Below are positions 36,004 to 45,310 of a stretch of DNA of 64,000 nt, piece after piece. The position numbers were made by a program, and so were the translations under genes. Under the pieces are notes generated by a model. The model was given only the letters and a program-made list of their open reading frames with translations, had not been told where the DNA came from and ran no database searches. The DNA is from Mycobacterium sp. ITM-2016-00317 (lineage in GTDB: Bacteria; Actinomycetota; Actinomycetes; Mycobacteriales; Mycobacteriaceae): positions 4,960,001 to 5,024,000 of the forward strand of contig NZ_CP134399.1 in assembly GCF_002968295.1 (NCBI RefSeq), written 5' to 3'. The number at the start of each line of letters is the position of its first letter. The stretch's first letter is position 1.

Positions 36004-37056
36004 ATGCGTATCGGAACCGTCCTGGACTTCGGGAGGCCGATGGCCGACGTCGGAGACGAAATCGCCGCGTGGGAGGAGGCCGGGCTGTCCTCGGTGACCC
36101 TGGGCGAGGCGTACTCGCTCGACGCGCCAACACAACTCGCCTATCTTGCGGCGCGCACGCACTCCGTCGAGTTGGCGACCGGCGTCCTGCCACTCGACAC
36201 CCGCACCCCGTCACTCATCGCGATGACCGCGGCCGGACTGGATTACGTCTCGGCCGGCCGGGCCCGCCTCGGCCTCGGGCCTTCCGGCCCCCAGGTCGTC
36301 GAGGGATTCCACGGGCTGCCCTTCGAAGGTGTCCTCGGTAAGACCCGCGAGACCATCGAGATCCGCCGGTCCGTGTGGCGGCGTGAGGCACTGCAGCATC
36401 GGGGCCGGTACTACCAGGTTCCGCTGGCGCCGGGCCGCGGGACAGGCCTGGGCAAACCGCTCAAGCTCATCAATCGCCCTGTGCGCAACCAGATTCCGAT
36501 CTCCATCGCATCGCTGGGACCGCGGATGGTGGAACTGACCGCCGAGATCGCCGACGGGTGGGAACCGATCTTCTTCTACCCCGAGAAGCTCCACGAAGTC
36601 TGGGGCGAGGCGCTGGGCAACGGCGCCGCCAAACGGTCCGCCGACCTGGCTCCCCTGGAGATCATCGCGCGGGCACCGGTGGCCGTCACCGACGGTGATC
36701 CCTCCCCCTGGGTGCAGGCCGCCAAACCCCAACTGGCGCTGTACGTAGGTGGAATGGGCTCCCGCGAGAAGAATTTCTACAACGAATTGGTGTCCGCGTA
36801 CGGATTCGCCACAGAGGCCGCCACCATCCAGGATCACTTCCTGGCCGGCCGTGTCGCCGAAGCCACCGCCGCGGTGCCCGACGAACTGGTGCACGCCACC
36901 GCGCTGATCGGGAACGCCGACCACATCCGCCAACGGCTCACCGCACTGCAGCAAGCAGGCGTGACCCTGGTCAACATCACCCCCATGGCAACCGACCCCG
37001 ACGAACGTCTCGACGCGGTCAAAACCGTTGCTGCCCTTGGTAAGGAGATCTCATGA
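36004..37056 (+). CDS. LLM-class (F420-type) oxidoreductase
   Basis: A 350-residue TIM-barrel luciferase-like protein (MRIGTVLDFG, LATGVLPLDTRTPSLIAM, LGLGPSGPQVVEGFHG). Mycobacterial members mostly use F420; an FMNH2-dependent monooxygenase cannot be excluded. The ATG at 36004 with GGAAAGG 8 nt upstream is preferred; a GTG at 35977 with GAGGAG is the alternative. First of four closely packed genes (LLM, BVMO, fadA, fadB). Compare Rv1936 in the Mce3R regulon. Confidence 0.87.
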   Translation: MRIGTVLDFGRPMADVGDEIAAWEEAGLSSVTLGEAYSLDAPTQLAYLAARTHSVELATGVLPLDTRTPSLIAMTAAGLDYVSAGRARLGLGPSGPQVVEGFHGLPFEGVLGKTRETIEIRRSVWRREALQHRGRYYQVPLAPGRGTGLGKPLKLINRPVRNQIPISIASLGPRMVELTAEIADGWEPIFFYPEKLHEVWGEALGNGAAKRSADLAPLEIIARAPVAVTDGDPSPWVQAAKPQLALYVGGMGSREKNFYNELVSAYGFATEAATIQDHFLAGRVAEATAAVPDELVHATALIGNADHIRQRLTALQQAGVTLVNITPMATDPDERLDAVKTVAALGKEIS

Positions 37057-38981
37057 GTGAAACCCTCGACGCCAACGTCGCCCTCAATGCCGACGAACTC
37101 CGCGACGCTCTGGTAGAGGCCAATGTGCCCTGCCTGATCGGCGTGCTCTATCAACTGACCGGCGATGGCCGCTGGTTGGAGGAGCCATACCGGATCGCGC
37201 CCACCATGGGGTTCGAAAGCCATGACGACGGCGGGCTGCCCGCCGAGCGTGTCGACGAGATTCGAGCGGCCGCCTTCACCGCGATCACGGACTGGAGCAC
37301 CGGAACCCCGGCCGCTTCCCCGGCGCCGAACGGCGCGGAACTGATCAAGCTGATGTCCGCGGTGATGGGCGAACCGGTCGGCGAGAAGTACGTATCGCTG
37401 GCCGCCGAGCAGCTCGGGTTCGCGCCGTACGTCCCCGACGACGTCACGGATCGCTGTGCGGACACCGGATTCTCGGCCATCGTCGTCGGCGCCGGTTTCT
37501 CCGGTCTGGCGGCGGCTGTTCACCTCAAAAAGGCCGGCATCCCGTTCCGGGTGCTGGAGCGCAACGACCACGTCGGCGGTACCTGGTACGAGGCCAACTA
37601 CCCCGGTGCCCGCGTCGACGTCCCGAACGACCTCTACTCCTACTCGTTCTTCCACCGGGAATGGAGCCAGAACTTCGCCCAACCCGACGAGATCCGGCAG
37701 TACATCGACGACCTCGTCGCGCATTTCGGCCTCGCCACCCACATCGAGACGGGTGTCACCGTCGAGGGGGCCCAGTGGGATGCGGACACCCAGGAATGGG
37801 TGGTCCAGACCAGCCACGCCGGGGGTACCGAGACCATCCGCGCCAAGGCACTGATCACCGCCGCCGGGCTGCACAACACCCCCAACATCCCGCAATTCCA
37901 GGGACTTTCGGACTTCGCTGGCGAGGTGGTGCATTCGGCGCGCTGGACCCCGGAGGCCGAGTACCGCGGGAAGAAGGTCGCCGTGGTCGGTGCGGGCGCC
38001 AGCGCCATGCAGGTGGTGTGCAAGATCGCCGAGGACGTCGAGCACATGGTGGTCGTCCAGCCCGAACCGCACTGGATCACCCCCAACGAACAGTACTTCC
38101 GCAAGCAGCCGGCCAGCCGGCACTGGCTGTACCGCCACGTGCCGTACTACCGGGCGTGGTCACGGTTCCGGCTCTACTGGATCTACACCGAGCGCAACTA
38201 CCCCGCGCTGCGGGTGGACCCGAAGGCGGCGGAGAAGGGCAAGCTGGTCAGCTCGCTCAACGACGCGTACCGGCGGAGCTTCATCGCGTACCTGAGCGAG
38301 CAACTCGAGGGCCGCGAGGATCTCATCGAGAAGTGCACCCCGGCGTACCCCCCGTTCGGCAAGCGCCTGCTGATGGACAACGGCTGGTTCGCCACCCTGC
38401 GCCGCCCCAACGTGACCCTGGTCGCCGAGGGCATCGATCACCTGACCGAACGCACCCTGGTGACCGCGTCCGGCGAGGAGCACGAGGTCGACATGCTGAT
38501 CCTGTGCACCGGGTTCCAGCAGCAGCGCTACCTGTATCCGATGGAACTGCGCGGGCGCGACGGCGTCGAACTCCGGGAGTCCTGGAGCGACGACAACGCC
38601 CGGGCATACCTCGGCATCACCGCGCCGGGATACCCGAACCTGTTCTTCCTCTACGGTCCGAACACCAATCCCCCGGGCGGGAGTTGGTTGACCATCGCCG
38701 AGGCTCAGGTCCGCTACGTCGTGGAGATGCTGACCCAGATGGTGCGCGACGACGTCGCGGCCGTCGAATGCCGGCCCGAACCGTTCGAGGACTACAACCG
38801 CGACCTCGACGACACCAACGACGCCATGGTCTACGCCATGGACGGCGTACAGAACTACTACCGCAACAGCAAGGGCCGCGTCGTCACCAATTCACCGTGG
38901 GCGGTTCCCGATTACTTTGCCCGCACGTCCCAGCCGAACCTGGCGGACTACACCATCACCCGAGGAAGCACACATGTCTGA
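37053..38981 (+). CDS. Baeyer-Villiger monooxygenase (HAPMO-like, with N-terminal extension)
   Basis: A 642-residue flavoprotein. About 135 N-terminal residues precede the FAD Rossmann motif [12 protein letters not shown] (near 144), as in 4-hydroxyacetophenone monooxygenase (640 aa). The BVMO fingerprint FxGxxxHxxxW is present as [11 protein letters not shown] (near 288), with Thr in place of the usual final Pro/Asp, then a second GxGxxG (VVGAGASAM) for NADPH. It would insert oxygen next to a ketone, giving an ester or lactone. ATGA overlap with the LLM gene. Confidence 0.92.
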   Translation: MSETLDANVALNADELRDALVEANVPCLIGVLYQLTGDGRWLEEPYRIAPTMGFESHDDGGLPAERVDEIRAAAFTAITDWSTGTPAASPAPNGAELIKLMSAVMGEPVGEKYVSLAAEQLGFAPYVPDDVTDRCADTGFSAIVVGAGFSGLAAAVHLKKAGIPFRVLERNDHVGGTWYEANYPGARVDVPNDLYSYSFFHREWSQNFAQPDEIRQYIDDLVAHFGLATHIETGVTVEGAQWDADTQEWVVQTSHAGGTETIRAKALITAAGLHNTPNIPQFQGLSDFAGEVVHSARWTPEAEYRGKKVAVVGAGASAMQVVCKIAEDVEHMVVVQPEPHWITPNEQYFRKQPASRHWLYRHVPYYRAWSRFRLYWIYTERNYPALRVDPKAAEKGKLVSSLNDAYRRSFIAYLSEQLEGREDLIEKCTPAYPPFGKRLLMDNGWFATLRRPNVTLVAEGIDHLTERTLVTASGEEHEVDMLILCTGFQQQRYLYPMELRGRDGVELRESWSDDNARAYLGITAPGYPNLFFLYGPNTNPPGGSWLTIAEAQVRYVVEMLTQMVRDDVAAVECRPEPFEDYNRDLDDTNDAMVYAMDGVQNYYRNSKGRVVTNSPWAVPDYFARTSQPNLADYTITRGSTHV

Positions 38982-40185
38982 CGAAGCGTTCATCTACGAG
39001 GCGATCCGTACCCCGCGCGGTAAGCAGCGCGGCGGCGCCCTCAACGAGGTCAAGCCGATCAGTCTCGTCGTCGGTCTGGTCAATGAGATGCGAATCCGAT
39101 TCCCGCACCTGGACGAGACCATGATCTCCGATCTGATCCTGGGCGTGGTGTCCCCGCTGGGCGATCAGGGTGCCGTGCTGGCCCGTACCGCCGTGCTGGC
39201 CGCCAAGTTGCCCGACACCACCGGCGGTGTGCAGATGAACCGGTTCTGCGGATCCGGATTGGAAGCCGTCAACACCGCCGCGCAGAAGGTGCGTTCGGGC
39301 TGGGACGACCTGGTGCTCGCCGGCGGCGTGGAGTCGATGAGCCGGGTCCCGATGGGTTCTGACGGCGGCGCCTGGGCCAACGACCCCGAGACCAACTATG
39401 CGGTGTCCTTTGTGCCCCAAGGCATCGGCGCCGACCTGATCGCCACCATCGAGGGCTTCTCCCGCGAGGACGTCGACGCCTACGCGGTGCGCAGCCAGCA
39501 GCGCGCGGCCGCGGCCTGGTCGGGTGGCTACTTCGCCAAATCGATCGTGCCGGTCAAGGATCAGAACGGCCTGGTCATCCTCGACCACGATGAGCACATG
39601 CGGCCTAACACCACCCTGGAGAGCCTGGGCAAACTCAAGCCCGCGTTCATCGACATCGGCGCCATGGGTGGCTTCAACGAAGTCGCGCTGCAGAAGTACC
39701 ACACGGTCGAGAAGATCAACCACGTCCACCACGGTGGCAACAGCTCGGGCATCGTCGATGGCGCCGCCCTGCTGCTGATCGGATCCGAGAAGGCCGGCGT
39801 GGCACAGGGACTGACTCCGCGGGCACGCATCGTCGCGACGGCCACCAGCGGCGCGGACGGCACCATCATGCTGACCGGGCCCACCCCGGCCACCCGCAAG
39901 GTGCTCGACCGGGCCGGGCTGACCGTCGACGACATCGACCTGTTCGAACTGAACGAGGCCTTCGCCTCGGTGGTGCTCAAGTTCCAGAAGGACCTGGGCA
40001 TCCCGGACGAGAAGCTCAACGTCAACGGTGGCGCCATCGCGATGGGCCACCCACTCGGCGCCACCGGCGCCATGATCACCGGAACCATGGTCGACGAACT
40101 CGAACGCCGCGGCGCCAAGCGTGCACTGATCACCCTGTGCATCGGCGGCGGCATGGGCGTGGCCACCATCATCGAGAGGGTTTAA
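38974..40185 (+). CDS. fadA: Acetyl-CoA acyltransferase (thiolase) FadA
   Basis: A 403-residue degradative thiolase: active Cys92 in RFCGSGLEA, His in GHPLGATGA, second Cys in LCIGGGMG. It overlaps the BVMO stop by 8 bp and has GAGGA upstream. It lies 5 bp before fadB, the arrangement of the mycobacterial trifunctional enzyme (Rv0859-Rv0860). Confidence 0.95.
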   Translation: MSDEAFIYEAIRTPRGKQRGGALNEVKPISLVVGLVNEMRIRFPHLDETMISDLILGVVSPLGDQGAVLARTAVLAAKLPDTTGGVQMNRFCGSGLEAVNTAAQKVRSGWDDLVLAGGVESMSRVPMGSDGGAWANDPETNYAVSFVPQGIGADLIATIEGFSREDVDAYAVRSQQRAAAAWSGGYFAKSIVPVKDQNGLVILDHDEHMRPNTTLESLGKLKPAFIDIGAMGGFNEVALQKYHTVEKINHVHHGGNSSGIVDGAALLLIGSEKAGVAQGLTPRARIVATATSGADGTIMLTGPTPATRKVLDRAGLTVDDIDLFELNEAFASVVLKFQKDLGIPDEKLNVNGGAIAMGHPLGATGAMITGTMVDELERRGAKRALITLCIGGGMGVATIIERV

Positions 40186-40190
40186 CCGCA

Positions 40191-42338
40191 ATGACCGAGA
40201 ATACGATTCAGTGGGACAAAGATGCCGACGGCATCGTCACCCTGACGTTGGACGACCCGACCGGCTCGGCCAACGTGATGAACGACCATTACCGCGAGTC
40301 GATGCACAACGTGGTGAATCATCTGGAGGCAGAGAAGGATTCGGTCACCGGCGTGGTACTCACCAGCGCCAAGAAGACCTTCTTCGCCGGTGGTGATCTC
40401 AAGGGCCTGATCAAGCTCGGACCCGAGGATGCCGCGGCGGCGTTCGAGCTGGCCGAGTCCGCCAAGCGTGATCTGCGCCGGCTGGAGACCCTCGGCGTGC
40501 CGGTGGTGGCGGCTATCAACGGTGCCGCCCTCGGTGGCGGCCTGGAGATCGCGCTGGCCACCCACCACCGCATCGCCGCCGACGTGCGCGGAGTGGTGAT
40601 CGGCCTGCCCGAGGTGACCCTGGGGCTGCTGCCCGGCGGTGGCGGCGTGGCCCGCACCGTGCGCATGTTCGGTGTGCAGAAGGCCTTCACCGAGATCCTG
40701 TCGACCGGCGCCCGGTTCAGCCCGGCCAAGGCCAAGGACATCGGTCTGGTCGACGAATTGGTCGGCAGCGTCGAGGAATTGGTACCCGCCGCCAAGTCGT
40801 GGATCAAGGCGAATTCGGAGGCGCACACCCAGCCGTGGGATACCAAGGGCTACAAGATGCCCGGCGGCACTCCCTCTTCGCCGGGCCTGGCAGCCATCCT
40901 GCCGTCCTTCCCGGCGACGTTGAAGAAGCAGCTCAAGGGCGCCCCGGTGCCCGCGCCGCGGGCCATCTTGGATGCCGCGGTCGAGGGTGCGCAGGTCGAT
41001 TTCGACACCGCCTCGCGCATCGAGAGCCGCTACTTCGTGCAGCTGGTGACCGGGCAGACCGCGAAGAACATGATCCAGGCGTTCTTCCTCGATCAGCAGT
41101 CCATCAGCGGCGGCGCCTCGCGCCCGGAGGGCATCGGCTCGACCCCGATCACCAAGATCGGCGTACTGGGCGCGGGCATGATGGGCGCCGGTATCGCCTA
41201 CGTGTCGGCCAAGGCCGGCTACGACGTCGTACTGAAGGACGTCACGATCGAGGCCGCGCAGAAGGGTAAGGCCTACTCGGAGAAAATCGAGGCCAAGGCG
41301 GTCAGCCGCGGGCAGACCACTCAGGAGAAGTCCGACGCGCTGCTCGCCAAGATCGCCCCGACCGCGGATGCGGCCGATCTGGCCGGTGTCGATTTCGTGA
41401 TCGAGGCGGTGTTCGAGGACGAAACCCTCAAGCACAAGGTGTTCGGCGAGATCGAGGACATCGTCGAACCCAACGCCATCCTCGGCTCGAACACCTCCAC
41501 GCTGCCGATCACCGGTCTGGCGGCCGGCGTGAAGCGCCAGGAGGACTTCATCGGCATCCACTTCTTCAGCCCCGTCGACAAGATGCCGCTGGTGGAGATC
41601 ATCAAGGGCGAGAAGACCTCTGACGAGGCGCTGGCCCGGGTGTTCGACTACACCCTGGCGATCAAGAAGACCCCGATCGTGGTCAACGACAGCCGCGGGT
41701 TCTTCACCTCTCGGGTGATCCGGACCTTCGTCAACGAGGCCATGGCGCTGCTGGGCGAGGGCATCGAACCCACCACCATCGAGCAGGCCGGCGGACAGGC
41801 CGGCTACCCCGCGCCTCCGCTGCAGCTGCTCGACGAGCTCAACCTGGAACTACTGCAGAAGATCTCGATCGCCTCCAAGGCCGCGGCCGCGAGCGAGGGC
41901 ACGACCTACGTCGAGCACCCGGGTGAGCTCGTGGTCGAGAAGATGATCGAGATCGGTCGTCCGTCGCGCCTGAAGGGTGCGGGCTTCTACGAGTACGTCG
42001 ACGGCAAGCGGGCCGGGTTGTGGCCGGGCCTGCGGGAGACCTTCAACTCCGGCAGCACCACGATCCCGCTGCAGGACGCCATCGACCGCCTGCTGTTCTC
42101 CGAAGCCCTGGAGACGCAGAAGTGCTTCGACGAGGGTGTCCTGAAGACCAGTGCCGACGCGAATGTCGGGTCGATCCTGGGCATCGGGTACCCGGCCTGG
42201 ACCGGTGGTTCCGCGCAGTACATCGTCGGCTACGAGGGTCCCCACGGTGTCGGTAAGGCCGCGTTCGTGGCCCGGGCCAAGGAGCTGGCCGCCCGCTACG
42301 GCGACCGCTTCACCCCGCCCGCCTCGCTGGAAAGCTAG
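40191..42338 (+). CDS. fadB: Multifunctional enoyl-CoA hydratase/3-hydroxyacyl-CoA dehydrogenase FadB
   Basis: A 715-residue alpha subunit of the beta-oxidation complex. The N-terminal crotonase domain has oxyanion segments FFAGGDLKGL and NGAALGGGLEIA. The 3-hydroxyacyl-CoA dehydrogenase has GVLGAGMMGAGIA and the HFFSPVDKMPLVEII catalytic region, then the C-terminal helical domain. The N-terminus (NTIQWDKDADGIVTLT) is close to Rv0860. It may be a second copy of, or the only, FadAB complex in this genome. Confidence 0.96.
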   Translation: MTENTIQWDKDADGIVTLTLDDPTGSANVMNDHYRESMHNVVNHLEAEKDSVTGVVLTSAKKTFFAGGDLKGLIKLGPEDAAAAFELAESAKRDLRRLETLGVPVVAAINGAALGGGLEIALATHHRIAADVRGVVIGLPEVTLGLLPGGGGVARTVRMFGVQKAFTEILSTGARFSPAKAKDIGLVDELVGSVEELVPAAKSWIKANSEAHTQPWDTKGYKMPGGTPSSPGLAAILPSFPATLKKQLKGAPVPAPRAILDAAVEGAQVDFDTASRIESRYFVQLVTGQTAKNMIQAFFLDQQSISGGASRPEGIGSTPITKIGVLGAGMMGAGIAYVSAKAGYDVVLKDVTIEAAQKGKAYSEKIEAKAVSRGQTTQEKSDALLAKIAPTADAADLAGVDFVIEAVFEDETLKHKVFGEIEDIVEPNAILGSNTSTLPITGLAAGVKRQEDFIGIHFFSPVDKMPLVEIIKGEKTSDEALARVFDYTLAIKKTPIVVNDSRGFFTSRVIRTFVNEAMALLGEGIEPTTIEQAGGQAGYPAPPLQLLDELNLELLQKISIASKAAAASEGTTYVEHPGELVVEKMIEIGRPSRLKGAGFYEYVDGKRAGLWPGLRETFNSGSTTIPLQDAIDRLLFSEALETQKCFDEGVLKTSADANVGSILGIGYPAWTGGSAQYIVGYEGPHGVGKAAFVARAKELAARYGDRFTPPASLES

Positions 42339-42350
42339 CGGCACAACGTC

Positions 42351-42380
42351 AAAAGCCCCCGGCACCTGCCGGGGGCTTTT
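42351..42380. terminator. Bidirectional terminator between fadB and acyl-CoA ligase a
   Basis: A perfect 14-bp stem (AAAAGCCCCCGGCA with its complement) and a 2-nt loop, with A4/T4 ends serving both convergent genes. Confidence 0.9.
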
Positions 42381-42396
42381 GCGTTGCTCACGATGC

Positions 42397-43944
42397 TCAG
42401 TTGACGGAGCGGGACTCGCCGTCCCAATAGCGCTTGCGCAGGTCGACTTTCGACACCTTCGCCGCCGCGGTCAGCGGCAGCGCGTCGACGAAATCGACGG
42501 TTCGCGGGGCCTTGTACCGCGCGATCAGCGACCCGCAGTGTTCCCGCAGTTCCTCGGCGGTCGTCGTCGCACCGTCGTGCAGGACGACCACGGCATGGAC
42601 CCGCTCACCCCAGTCGGCGTCGGGCACACCGATCACCGCGCAGGTGGCCACGCTCGGATGCTGTGCCAGCGCGTTCTCGACCTCTGCGGAGTACACGTTC
42701 TCCCCGCCGGTGACGATCATGTCCTTGATCCGGTCGACGATGAACAGATACCCGTTGTCGTCCAGGTAGCCGCCGTCGCCCGTGTGCATCCAACCGCCGC
42801 GCAGCGCCTGCGCGGTCTCCTCGGGCCGGTTCCAGTAGCCGAGCATCACGTGCGGGCCACGCGCTGCGACCTCACCGACCGTGCCGCGCGGCACCTCGTT
42901 GCCGTCCTCGTCGACGATCTTCACCTCGGCGATCGGCACCGCCCGCCCCGCTGATCTCAGCAGCGCGGGATCCAGGTGTTCCTCGGCGGTCAGCACCGTC
43001 GTGGTCGGGGCCAACTCCGTCATGCCGTAGGCCTGGAGCAGCTTCGCCTGCGGTAGCAGCCGCATCGCCCGCTCCAGCACTGCCTGCGAGATCGGCGAAG
43101 CGCCATAGATCAGATGCTTGAGGCTGGACAGATCATGGCGTGCCGCTGCCGGCGAATCGACGAACATCTGAATCATCGTGGGGGCCAGGAACATATCGGT
43201 GATCTGGTGCTGCTCGATCGCCTCCGCGACCGATTCCGGGGTGAAGCCCGGCAGGATGACGTGGCTGCCGCCGACGACGTTGCGGGCCAACCACCCCGAC
43301 CCGTCGGCCAGGTGGAACATCGGCGCACTGTGCAACAGTCGGCCACGCGGTGCGAGGAACTGCCCGGTCGCCAGCGCCCCCAACGCCGCCGCCATCAAAT
43401 TGGCATGGCTGAGCATGACCCCCTTGGGCGTGCCCGTCGTGCCGCCGGTGTAGTAGATCGCCGCCAGCGCGTCCCCACCCCGACGGGCGTCCGGCACCGG
43501 ATCATGCGCGGCGATGATCTCCTCGAAGCCGAGCACACCGTCCGGGCGGGGCCGATCGCCGGTGTGGATGTAGGACCGCACCGTCGGGGCCAGCACCCGC
43601 AAATCGTCCACCATGTCGAGGAAGGCGTCGTCGACCACCAGCACCACGGCACCGGCGTCTTCGAGTGAGAACGCGATCTCGTGGACGCTCCAGCGAGTGT
43701 TCACCGGCACCGCGACCGCGTCCGCCCAGGGCACCGCGAAGAGGAAGTCGTGGTAGGCGTCGTTGTTCTGCGCCAGCAGTGCGACGCGGTCATCGGTCGC
43801 CACACCCAGACCGTGGAACGCCGCCGCCAATCGGGCGGCACGGTCCGCACTCTGGGCCCAGGTCCGGATGCGCTCACCGAAGATCGTGGCCGGCAAATCG
43901 GGGGTCTGCACCACCGCGCGGTGCAAAGCCTGTGTCAGGTACAT
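42397..43944 (-). CDS. Acyl-CoA synthetase (FadD family) a
   Basis: A 515-residue AMP-forming ligase: P-loop YYTGGTTGTPKG, QAYGMTE, GWMHTGDGGYLD and a C-terminal catalytic Lys region (TAAAKVSKVDLRKRYW). It activates a carboxylic acid to its CoA ester. It is transcribed away from the ACAD-fold monooxygenase across a 166-bp AT-rich promoter gap. Confidence 0.93.
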   Translation of the reverse strand: MYLTQALHRAVVQTPDLPATIFGERIRTWAQSADRAARLAAAFHGLGVATDDRVALLAQNNDAYHDFLFAVPWADAVAVPVNTRWSVHEIAFSLEDAGAVVLVVDDAFLDMVDDLRVLAPTVRSYIHTGDRPRPDGVLGFEEIIAAHDPVPDARRGGDALAAIYYTGGTTGTPKGVMLSHANLMAAALGALATGQFLAPRGRLLHSAPMFHLADGSGWLARNVVGGSHVILPGFTPESVAEAIEQHQITDMFLAPTMIQMFVDSPAAARHDLSSLKHLIYGASPISQAVLERAMRLLPQAKLLQAYGMTELAPTTTVLTAEEHLDPALLRSAGRAVPIAEVKIVDEDGNEVPRGTVGEVAARGPHVMLGYWNRPEETAQALRGGWMHTGDGGYLDDNGYLFIVDRIKDMIVTGGENVYSAEVENALAQHPSVATCAVIGVPDADWGERVHAVVVLHDGATTTAEELREHCGSLIARYKAPRTVDFVDALPLTAAAKVSKVDLRKRYWDGESRSVN

Positions 43945-44006
43945 GGTTAGTACTCATTTCAGTCTGATTGGCGTCGCTTTAGGCGTCTGGCCTGCATACA
44001 AGCGAC

Positions 44007-44034
44007 TTGACATTAGCATTAATTTCGTTACTTT
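44007..44034 (+). promoter_or_regulatory. Sigma70-type promoter for the ACAD-fold monooxygenase
   Basis: TTGACA (44007-44012), a 16-nt spacer, and TACTTT (44029-44034) lie 76 bp before the start codon in an AT-rich patch. Confidence 0.55.
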
Positions 44035-44110
44035 AGTCACATGCGGTGCGTTATCGCCTTGATCTTGAGGCATGCGTTCGCTCTGATCGACACCCGCAGA
44101 AAGGCATGAC

Positions 44111-45310
44111 ATGACAGAGACGCTGACCCGTGACGCCGACACCGACTCGCGGCTGGACGACTACCTGCAGCGCGTGCGCGCCATCACCCCGTTGATCCGG
44201 TCCGAAGCCGAGGCCATGGAGCGTGCGCAGACGCTGAGCGACGCCGTCCGCGATGCGCTCACCGAGCAGAACCTGCACCGCATGCTGATCCCGACCGAAT
44301 TCGGCGGCGGCGGATTGCTCCCGAGTGAGGGTCTGCGTGTCTACGAAGAGATGGCCAAGGCCGACGCGTCGACCGCATGGGCGTTCATGGCGACCTCGTG
44401 GTCGACCGCCGAGGTGCTCGGCTACCTCGAGCCCGAGGTGGCCAAGGACCTGATGAGCCGGGACGAGGACTTCCGCGTCGCCGGACAGCTGCTCCCCCGA
44501 TACCCGGCCACGCAGGTCGAGGGGGGTCTGATCGTCGAGGGCAACTTCGCGTTCGCCAGCGGATCGGACCACGCCACCTGGATCGGCGCCGGCGTGTTCG
44601 TCGCCGACGAGGACGGTAACGCGATCCTCGGCGAGGATGGGCAGCCGCAGCCCCGCGTCGCCATGTTCCCCAAGGCCGAGGTCGACCTCAAGCAGAACTG
44701 GGATGTCTGGGGCCTGGGCGCCACCGGCAGCCACGACTACCGGGTGGACAAGAAGTTCGTCCCCAACGAGCACACCATCGTCACCTTCGGCGGCACGCCC
44801 TACCGGTCGGAGACGATCTACAAGCTGTCCAACGAGTTCGTCGGCCCGCTGCCGCACGTCCCGGTCGTGCTCGGTATCGCGACCCGCGCGCTGGAACTGC
44901 TTGCCGCGGTGGCCCTCAAGAAGTTCCGGCCTAACTACGGCGGCCCGATCGGCGAGGCCGACATCTTCAAGATCGAGTTCGCCCGGATGGAGGCGCTGCT
45001 GCACGCCGTCCGGCTCGCGTTCTACGACCTCGTCGAGTCGGCCGAAGCCACTGTGGACGCCGGCCATACCCGCACCCCGGAACAGATGGCCCGGATGCGC
45101 CAGCAGCTGGCCTGGAGCCATGAGGCCATGGACACCATCGTCGGCTTCGCCCACCGCTGGAGCGGCAGCCAGAGCATCGGCCGGACAAGCACACTGGGCC
45201 GGTACGTGCGCGATATGCAGGTGGCTACCCAGCATCTGCTGGTGGATCCGAAGTTCTTGGCCGACGCAGCGACCGACCTGCTGCCCATCTACGCCGCGGC
45301 CGGGGCCTGA
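44111..45310 (+). CDS. ACAD-fold flavin-dependent monooxygenase (HsaA-like)
   Basis: A 399-residue protein of the acyl-CoA-dehydrogenase fold group-D hydroxylases. N-terminal IRSEAEAMERAQTLSDAVRDAL, FGGGGLLPSE, flavin-side WGLGATGSHDY, and a C-terminal Acyl-CoA_dh_2 helical domain (RDMQVATQHLLVD). It lacks the ACAD catalytic YEGT motif. HsaA-type enzymes use reduced flavin from a separate reductase; the candidate is 25 kb away at 18954-19445. Substrate unknown; a dehydrogenase role is less likely. Confidence 0.82.
   Translation: MTETLTRDADTDSRLDDYLQRVRAITPLIRSEAEAMERAQTLSDAVRDALTEQNLHRMLIPTEFGGGGLLPSEGLRVYEEMAKADASTAWAFMATSWSTAEVLGYLEPEVAKDLMSRDEDFRVAGQLLPRYPATQVEGGLIVEGNFAFASGSDHATWIGAGVFVADEDGNAILGEDGQPQPRVAMFPKAEVDLKQNWDVWGLGATGSHDYRVDKKFVPNEHTIVTFGGTPYRSETIYKLSNEFVGPLPHVPVVLGIATRALELLAAVALKKFRPNYGGPIGEADIFKIEFARMEALLHAVRLAFYDLVESAEATVDAGHTRTPEQMARMRQQLAWSHEAMDTIVGFAHRWSGSQSIGRTSTLGRYVRDMQVATQHLLVDPKFLADAATDLLPIYAAAGA

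Noticed and set aside
38956..40191. 411-codon minus-strand frame opposite fadA
   Set aside because: His/Gly-rich shadow of fadA; fadA has all catalytic motifs.
42844..43050. Extra promoter or gene inside ligase a
   Set aside because: Short frames here are antisense shadows; no ribosome site or -10/-35 pair.
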